Both the position numbers and the translations under genes were made by a program. 12,987 nucleotides of DNA. Source: Deltaproteobacteria bacterium. Its GTDB lineage: Bacteria > Desulfobacterota > Dissulfuribacteria > Dissulfuribacterales > UBA3076. Shown piece after piece: positions 7,736 to 12,987 of this stretch. The DNA is taken from NCBI GenBank assembly GCA_021159445.1, contig JAGGRV010000384.1, positions 1-12,987 of the forward strand. Direction: 5' to 3'. Within the stretch, counting starts at the first letter, position 1. Every line of letters begins with the position of its first letter. The notes beneath the pieces are model-generated. The model saw nothing but the letters and a program-made list of their open reading frames with translations. It did no database searches and had not been told where the DNA came from.

Positions 7736-8992
7736 ATGAACATTGATGTCATTGTCTTATCGATCGCCACACTGATCGGTCTTTACATGGCAGCCAATAT
7801 CGGTGCCAATGATCTTGCCAACGCAATGGGAACCGCTGTCGGCTCCAGGGCGTTGACCCTGAAGCAAGCGGTAATAATATCGATTATTGCCAATGTGCTA
7901 GGTGCTTCACTTGCAGGCGGGTATGTAACCGGCACTATCAGCAAGGGAATTATCGATCCAAGTCTCCTGGCGAACGCGCCCGACAAATTGATGATTGGGA
8001 TGTTTGCCGCACTCATTATAGCCGGTCTCTGTGTGCATCTGGCTACATTCTTGGGTCTGCCTGTCTCCACCACCCATGCCATTGTAGGCGCTGTGCTTGG
8101 CTTTGGGATAATAAGTGTGGGAGCAGGCGCTATCAGTTGGGGCAAAATCACCAGTATTGTTGCCAGTTGGGTCATTTCGCCGGTTGCAGGGGCCATATTT
8201 GCAGGAGGCATTTACTATTTTCTTGAAAAAAAGGTCATGGCTGCCAAGGACCCTTACGCAGCAGCGGTTCACTATGCGCCGGCCATAATCTTCTTGGTGG
8301 TGTTGGTGCTCATCCTTTCTTTTATGTTTAAAGGCCTCAAAAATCTCCATCTGGAGTTTGGTTTTTTCTATACGGTGTTACTCACCATTCCTTGTGCGGC
8401 CCTGGTAGCCCTGTTTGGCCGAAAGTGGATGCGCTGGCAGGTACATGCCAAATGTGAGCTGGGACCCAATCCCCAGGGGTTCTCTCCTGCCGAATGCCTC
8501 TTTGCCCAGCTTCAGATACTTACATCCTGCTACATCGCCTTTGCCCATGGAGCCAATGATGTGGCCAATGCAGTCGGCCCGCTTGCAGCCATCTTTTCCG
8601 TGGTCACAACAAAGTCCGTGGCCTTACAGGTGGAAGTGCCGTTCTGGATGCTTTTTATAGGCGGCATTGCGGTAGGCGGCGGACTTTATATATTTGGTAC
8701 CCGCGTCCTTGAAACCATTGGGAAAAATATTACGGAGATTACGCCAATCCGGGGATTTTGTGCCCAATTCGGGGCGGCCACTACCATCCTGCTATGCTCC
8801 CGCCTTGGCTTGCCGGTTTCAACCACCCACGTGCTGGTAGGATCAGTGGTGGGCGTGGGGCTCATGCGGGGCATAGAGGCGCTCGATCTACGTATTCTCA
8901 AAAATATCGGTTTTTCATGGATCGTGACTATACCCGTTACGATGGTCCTGTCCATGCTTATATACAAGGTGCTCACCCTCTTTTTATTATGA
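7736..8992 (+). CDS. pit: PiT-family low-affinity inorganic phosphate transporter
   Basis: This 418-residue integral membrane protein is predicted to import phosphate (as metal phosphate with H+ in the bacterial Pit type). It has the internal duplication of the PHO4 family. The signature appears as GANDLANA at about 23-30 and GANDVANA at 272-279. A second pair, LPVSTTH, occurs at 108-114 and 359-365. About eleven or twelve hydrophobic segments can be read, starting at residue 5 or so with no cleavable signal. A hydrophilic loop follows the first half (around 160-180), and a polar cytoplasmic-like stretch precedes the second repeat (around 225-255). The length fits the shorter bacterial PiT proteins; E. 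coli PitA is longer. The start has no good Shine-Dalgarno, and TAA at 7730 closes the frame upstream, so ATG 7736 is the first possible start. It is paired with a DUF47 gene, the usual partner. Confidence 0.93.
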   Translation: MNIDVIVLSIATLIGLYMAANIGANDLANAMGTAVGSRALTLKQAVIISIIANVLGASLAGGYVTGTISKGIIDPSLLANAPDKLMIGMFAALIIAGLCVHLATFLGLPVSTTHAIVGAVLGFGIISVGAGAISWGKITSIVASWVISPVAGAIFAGGIYYFLEKKVMAAKDPYAAAVHYAPAIIFLVVLVLILSFMFKGLKNLHLEFGFFYTVLLTIPCAALVALFGRKWMRWQVHAKCELGPNPQGFSPAECLFAQLQILTSCYIAFAHGANDVANAVGPLAAIFSVVTTKSVALQVEVPFWMLFIGGIAVGGGLYIFGTRVLETIGKNITEITPIRGFCAQFGAATTILLCSRLGLPVSTTHVLVGSVVGVGLMRGIEALDLRILKNIGFSWIVTIPVTMVLSMLIYKVLTLFLL

Positions 8993-9017
8993 ATTTATTA
9001 TTGTAAAACGGATACCC

Positions 9018-9024
9018 AAAGGAG
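9018..9024 (+). promoter_or_regulatory. Ribosome binding site of the DUF47 gene
   Basis: AAAGGAG lies nine bases before the ATG at 9034, in the 41-base gap after pit. It supports that start. The rest of the gap is AT-rich and shows no terminator hairpin. Confidence 0.7.
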
Positions 9025-9033
9025 AAACATTTT

Positions 9034-9699
9034 ATGCGCCTATTAATCAGCTCGATATTTTGCAAATCTCCTTTTGAAGGTCTGCAAAAGCACGCCGACA
9101 AGGTCAAAGAATGTACTCACCTTTTCAGGGAGGCTGTTGTTTGCCACATGGGCCAGGAATGTAAACGCTTTGACCTTCTGACAGAAGAGGTGGCCAGGAT
9201 GGAAAGTGAGGCCGATGAGATCAAGCGTAATATCCGCAACCATCTGCCCAGGGGCATCCTCATGCCCGTGGATAAGTTCCAGTTCTTTCAATACCTCGGG
9301 GAGCAGGATAAGGTCATGGATGAAGTGGAAGAGGCCCTGTTCTGGTTATCCTTTCGGCCCGAGGGTATTCCGACTGAGTTGGCTACTACTATCCATGACC
9401 TGGTCGAAGCCGTGATTCCGCCCATCGAAAAGCTACCCGAACTGGTAACCCTTGCCAGAGATTATTTCAAGAATAAGTCCGAAAAGAAAAGAACCAGGAT
9501 GAAGAGCCTTATAAGGGACATTCGCCAACATGAAAGAGAGGCCGACCATCTGGAACGGGAACTGAAATTCAAGATTTTCACCACCATCAAAGATGCGCTG
9601 GTAGTATATCACCTGGTCAGGCTGGTGGAGCATATAGGCGCCATTGCCGATCATGCGCAGAATGCCTCGGACCGCATGCGGGTCATGATTGCAAAATAA
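9034..9699 (+). CDS. DUF47 / PhoU-like phosphate transport accessory protein (Pit-associated)
   Basis: This 221-residue, highly charged, all-helical protein belongs to the DUF47 (TIGR00153, UPF0111) family, cytosolic relatives of PhoU found beside PiT genes. Members are thought to regulate or assist the transporter; the biochemical activity is not well established. The fold should be two three-helix bundles. Acidic helices that in PhoU-like proteins carry metal-binding E/D-x3-D patterns are visible as MESEADEIKRNI (about 58-69), HEREADHLERELK (about 169-181) and IGAIADHAQNASDRM near the C-terminus. No membrane segment or signal peptide is seen apart from a short hydrophobic MRLLISSIF start. 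The length is normal for the family. It sits 41 bases after pit with its own strong ribosome binding site, and the pair probably shares a transcript. It is not the PhoU of the Pst system: no pst or phoBR gene is here. Confidence 0.88.
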   Translation: MRLLISSIFCKSPFEGLQKHADKVKECTHLFREAVVCHMGQECKRFDLLTEEVARMESEADEIKRNIRNHLPRGILMPVDKFQFFQYLGEQDKVMDEVEEALFWLSFRPEGIPTELATTIHDLVEAVIPPIEKLPELVTLARDYFKNKSEKKRTRMKSLIRDIRQHEREADHLERELKFKIFTTIKDALVVYHLVRLVEHIGAIADHAQNASDRMRVMIAK

Positions 9700-9708
9700 T
9701 AAGGTAAC

Positions 9709-9730
9709 TGTTCAAAGGTTCAGGGTTCAC
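9709..9730. repeat. Short GGTTCA-type tandem heptamer
   Basis: TGTTCAAA, GGTTCAG and GGTTCAC follow each other, so TTCA recurs at spacings of 8 and then 7 bases. The block lies just after the DUF47 stop and before a second, unrelated heptamer block. No terminator or operator function can be assigned. Confidence 0.5.
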
Positions 9731-9741
9731 CATTTTTAAAA

Positions 9742-9776
9742 CCCGCAACTCGTAGCCCGCAACTCGCAACCCACAT
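9742..9776. repeat. Heptamer tandem repeat in the carB leader
   Basis: Five consecutive 7-base units read CCCGCAA, CTCGTAG, CCCGCAA, CTCGCAA and CCCACAT, alternating CCCGCAA with CTCGCAA-like units. The block ends three bases before the carB ATG and fills the place where a ribosome binding site should be. The string CCCGCAACTC occurs at 9742-9751 and again 14 bases later; its reverse complement occurs at the end of carA. Confidence 0.65.
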
Positions 9777-9779
9777 ATC

Positions 9780-12700
9780 ATGCCAAAACGTACAGACATA
9801 AATAAGATCCTTATTATCGGCTCAGGTCCAATCATTATCGGCCAGGCGTGCGAGTTTGATTATTCAGGGACCCAGGCATGCAAGGCCCTGATGGAAGAAG
9901 GCTATGAGGTCGTGCTCATAAACAGTAATCCCGCCACGATCATGACAGATCCTGAAACTGCCCATCGCACCTATATTGAACCCATTACGCCTGAGATTGT
10001 GGCAAAGATAATCGAAAGGGAACGGCCCCATGCCATTCTCCCGACCCTCGGGGGCCAGACAGGGCTTAATACGGCAGTGAAAGTTGCCGTGACAGGACTC
10101 CTGGAAAAATTGGGAGTGGAGATGATCGGTGCCTCAATCCCGGTTATTCGCAAGGCCGAAGAGAGGGAGCAATTCCGTGACGCCATGAGCCGTATCGGCC
10201 TGCGTGTGTCTGAGAACGGCATTGCAAAGGATATGGATCAGGCAAGAGAGATTGCAAAAAGAATCGGTTATCCCCTGATTATCAGGGCAAGTTTTACCAT
10301 GGGAGGGGCCGGCAGCGGTGTGGCCTATAACCGGGTAGAGATGGAGGACCTTGCCAAGGCAGGCCTTGACGCCAGCATGATTTCAGAAATCATCATTGAG
10401 GAATCCCTCATAGGATGGAAGGAATATGAACTGGAGGTCATGCGGGACTTCAAGGACAATGTAGTCATCATCTGCTCCATTGAGAATTTTGATCCCATGG
10501 GTGTTCACACAGGTGACAGCATTACAGTGGCCCCGGCACAGACCCTCACAGACAGGGAATATCAGGCCATGCGCGATGCAGCCATTGCCATTATCAGGGA
10601 AATCGGCGTGGAGACCGGCGGCTCCAACATCCAGTTTGCCATTCATCCTGAAAATGGCGAGATGGTGGTCATTGAGATGAATCCCAGGGTATCCAGAAGC
10701 TCGGCCCTGGCCTCCAAGGCTACCGGCTTCCCAATTGCCAAGATAGCTGCCAAACTTGCTGTTGGATATACCCTGGATGAAATCGCTAATGATATCACCC
10801 GTGAAACGCTTGCCTCCTTTGAGCCTACTATTGATTATTGCGTGGTAAAGATTCCTCGCTGGACCTTTGAAAAATTTCCCGGTGCTGAAGACATGCTGAC
10901 CACATCCATGAAGTCTGTGGGTGAGACCATGGCCATAGGGAGGACCTTTAAGGAGGCCCTTCAGAAGGCTATCAGATCTTTGGAGATCGGGAGGTTTGGT
11001 CTCGGATCTGATACACCCCAAAGCCAGGGGTCCGGTCCGGATATCAATGAAATAGAAAAGGGCCTCATTAACCCCAACTCAAACCGGATTTTTCAAATCT
11101 ATGAAGCCCTGGAACAGGGGATGACCCTTGAAAGAATTCACGAGCTGACCCGTATTGACCCCTGGTTTATCTTCCATATCCAACAGATACACGATCTGGA
11201 AAAACAGTTAGGTCACATGGCACAAAAGGGGCATGGGCCTGGTAAATGGGACCCTGAATTCCTGAAAAAGGTGAAGGAATACGGTTTTTCCGATGTTCAA
11301 ATCGCGAACATCTTTAATACGGACGAGCAGGCCATAAGGGAGATACGGAAGGCAAATGGGATAGAACCTGTCTACAAGCTGGTGGATACGTGTGCTGCCG
11401 AGTTTGATGCCTATACGCCTTATTACTATTCAACCTATGAACAGGAAAATGAGATCCGCTCTTCAGAGAAGAAAAAGGTGGTAATCCTGGGAGGAGGCCC
11501 TAACCGGATCGGCCAGGGAATTGAATTTGATTATTGCTGTGTTCACGCCTCATTTGCCCTTAAGGAAATGGGCATAGAGAGCATTATGGTCAACAGCAAC
11601 CCTGAGACGGTCAGCACTGATTATGATACCTCTGATAAACTCTATTTCGAGCCCCTTACCAGGGAGGATATCCTGAACATTGTCGAGCAGGAGAGGCCCG
11701 AAGGGATTATTGTCCAGTTCGGAGGTCAGACACCGCTCAATCTATCTGCTTCCCTTGCAGAAGCAGGGGTTACCATCCTTGGAACCAGCCCGGATAGCAT
11801 AGATCGGGCTGAGGACAGGGATCATTTCCAGGGCCTGCTCAAAAAATTGAATATAGAGCAACCTGAAAACGGAATCGCCGTTAATAAAGAAGAGGCAATC
11901 CGGATAGCTGACAAGATCGGGTATCCAGTGTTGGTCAGGCCGTCCTTTGTCCTGGGTGGCCGGGCAATGAAGATCGTTTATGATCAGGAGGACCTGGAGT
12001 TTTACATGGAGACCGCTGTCAAGGTGTCTCCCGGTAAGCCCATACTGATTGACAGATTTCTTGAAGATGCTACAGAAATTGACGTGGATGCCATCTCTGA
12101 CGGAGAAGATACGATAATCGGCGGGATCATGGAACATATCGAAGAGGCAGGCATCCATAGCGGGGACAGCGCCTGTGTTCTGCCCTCAATTTCTCTGAGC
12201 CAGGAAATCCTGGAACAGATCAAGGACCATACCAGGGCGATTGCCGGGGAACTTGATGTGAAGGGGTTGATGAACATCCAGTATGCAGTCAAAGACGGCG
12301 TCGTCTATGTCCTGGAGGTAAATCCACGGGCCTCAAGGACTGTCCCCTTTGTGAGCAAGGCCACTGGTGTCCCTTTAGCCAAACTTGCCACCGAGGTCAT
12401 TATGGGAAAACGCCTGAAGGATCTTGGCCTTACCCAAGATGTCAGGCCTTCACACATCTGTTGCAAGGAGTCGGCCTTTCCTTTTGCCCGGTTTCCCAAT
12501 GTGGATACGATCCTTGGGCCTGAGATGAGATCCACGGGCGAGGTGATGGGTATAGACAGCTCTTTCGGCCTGGCCTTTGCCAAGTCACAATTAGCTGTGG
12601 GGCAGAAACTGCCTGTTTCCGGCACGGTGTTCATCAGTGTTAAGGACAAAGACAAAAAGGCATCACAGGGCATCGCAACAATGTTCCACGACGCGGGATT

Positions 12701-12987
12701 CAAAATTGTGGCCACCGGGGGCACTTCTGCCTTTCTTTTAAATCACGGGATTCCGAATCAACAAATCAACAAGGTGAGGCAGGGAAGACTCCACATCGTG
12801 GACATGATCAAGAACGGGAAGATTGATCTGATCATAAACACCACAAGCAACAAGAGGGCCATTTCTGAATCCTGTTCCATCCGTCGGGCCGCCCTTGCAT
12901 TCGATATTCCCTATAGTACCACGATCGCCGGTGCCAAAGCCACGGCCCTGGCTATCAAATCAATGATTGAAGGTGAATTCGGTGTAA
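9780..12987 (+). CDS. carB: Carbamoyl phosphate synthase large subunit CarB (3' end cut by window)
   Basis: The frame is open for 1069 codons with no stop before the window edge, so perhaps ten residues and the stop are missing. CarB makes carbamoyl phosphate from bicarbonate, ammonia and two ATP. The carboxyphosphate half (1 to about 400) keeps Arg169, Gln285, Glu299, Asn301 and Arg303 at exact E. coli positions. An oligomerisation region follows, and then the carbamoyl phosphate half from about 565, with LGGGPNRIGQGIEFDY and Gln834/Glu846, five above E. coli numbering. The C-terminal allosteric domain (from about 940) keeps Thr979, Thr982, Lys998, Asn1020 and Thr1022, counterparts of the E. 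coli UMP/IMP site (974, 977, 993, 1015, 1017), so nucleotide control is plausible. Residues 169-170 read Arg-Ala where Arg-Pro is usual. ATG 9780 gives the standard N-terminus. TAG at 9753 blocks extension, and no Shine-Dalgarno precedes the start. Confidence 0.95.
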   Translation, partial: MPKRTDINKILIIGSGPIIIGQACEFDYSGTQACKALMEEGYEVVLINSNPATIMTDPETAHRTYIEPITPEIVAKIIERERPHAILPTLGGQTGLNTAVKVAVTGLLEKLGVEMIGASIPVIRKAEEREQFRDAMSRIGLRVSENGIAKDMDQAREIAKRIGYPLIIRASFTMGGAGSGVAYNRVEMEDLAKAGLDASMISEIIIEESLIGWKEYELEVMRDFKDNVVIICSIENFDPMGVHTGDSITVAPAQTLTDREYQAMRDAAIAIIREIGVETGGSNIQFAIHPENGEMVVIEMNPRVSRSSALASKATGFPIAKIAAKLAVGYTLDEIANDITRETLASFEPTIDYCVVKIPRWTFEKFPGAEDMLTTSMKSVGETMAIGRTFKEALQKAIRSLEIGRFGLGSDTPQSQGSGPDINEIEKGLINPNSNRIFQIYEALEQGMTLERIHELTRIDPWFIFHIQQIHDLEKQLGHMAQKGHGPGKWDPEFLKKVKEYGFSDVQIANIFNTDEQAIREIRKANGIEPVYKLVDTCAAEFDAYTPYYYSTYEQENEIRSSEKKKVVILGGGPNRIGQGIEFDYCCVHASFALKEMGIESIMVNSNPETVSTDYDTSDKLYFEPLTREDILNIVEQERPEGIIVQFGGQTPLNLSASLAEAGVTILGTSPDSIDRAEDRDHFQGLLKKLNIEQPENGIAVNKEEAIRIADKIGYPVLVRPSFVLGGRAMKIVYDQEDLEFYMETAVKVSPGKPILIDRFLEDATEIDVDAISDGEDTIIGGIMEHIEEAGIHSGDSACVLPSISLSQEILEQIKDHTRAIAGELDVKGLMNIQYAVKDGVVYVLEVNPRASRTVPFVSKATGVPLAKLATEVIMGKRLKDLGLTQDVRPSHICCKESAFPFARFPNVDTILGPEMRSTGEVMGIDSSFGLAFAKSQLAVGQKLPVSGTVFISVKDKDKKASQGIATMFHDAGFKIVATGGTSAFLLNHGIPNQQINKVRQGRLHIVDMIKNGKIDLIINTTSNKRAISESCSIRRAALAFDIPYSTTIAGAKATALAIKSMIEGEFGV

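Noticed and set aside
9742..9776. CRISPR-like array
   Set aside because: The units are seven bases, directly abutting and without spacers, and no cas gene is present.
10383..11021. Long antisense open frame of 212 codons within carB
   Set aside because: It lies wholly opposite strongly conserved carB sequence, has no recognisable domain, and its composition is explained by the codon bias of carB. The same holds for the antisense frame at 4321-4956 opposite the GltD part.
9780..12987. Possible frameshift or broken carB, because no closed reading frame spans this region
   Set aside because: Translating from ATG 9780 gives one uninterrupted frame to the last base with all conserved CarB segments in order. 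The only missing element is the stop, which lies beyond the window.

Overview
The window is a compact, all-plus-strand block of housekeeping genes. It holds a glutamate synthase operon split over three genes, hisH-hisF, carA, a phosphate transporter with its PhoU-like partner, and carB running off the right edge. No RNA gene, transposase, integrase, CRISPR array or clear intrinsic terminator is visible, and no stretch longer than about 80 bases lacks a gene. Protein style suggests an anaerobic bacterium of the Desulfobacterota (former Deltaproteobacteria) type: an archaeal-like split GltB rich in iron-sulfur motifs, and a HisF with the NVDIGDP form of the early loop. This lineage call is inference from recalled family resemblance, not from a search.

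Region 1 (31-5112) encodes glutamate synthase as three overlapping genes: a class II glutamine amidotransferase subunit; an FMN/[3Fe-4S] synthase subunit with an N-terminal two-cluster ferredoxin domain; and a fusion of the GltB GXGXG domain, a GltD-type FAD/NAD(P)H reductase and a C-terminal cysteine-rich ferredoxin domain. Region 2 (5140-7689) has hisH and hisF, overlapping by 11 bases, followed two bases later by carA. Region 3 (7736-9699) has a PiT-family phosphate permease and a DUF47 (PhoU-like) protein. Region 4 (9780 to the end) is carB, without its last few codons and stop.

The metabolic theme is glutamine amide nitrogen. The synthase turns glutamine plus 2-oxoglutarate into glutamate, HisHF uses glutamine to make the imidazole ring (and AICAR), and CarAB uses it to make carbamoyl phosphate for pyrimidines and arginine. 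Phosphate uptake is the outlier: pit-DUF47 sits between carA and carB, and the spacers at its two outer edges carry related heptamer repeats in opposite orientation. No wholly new system is evident. The points most worth checking are the fused, cluster-rich glutamate synthase and the repeat-flanked pit-DUF47 wedge, whose right-hand repeats occupy the carB leader where a Shine-Dalgarno would normally be.
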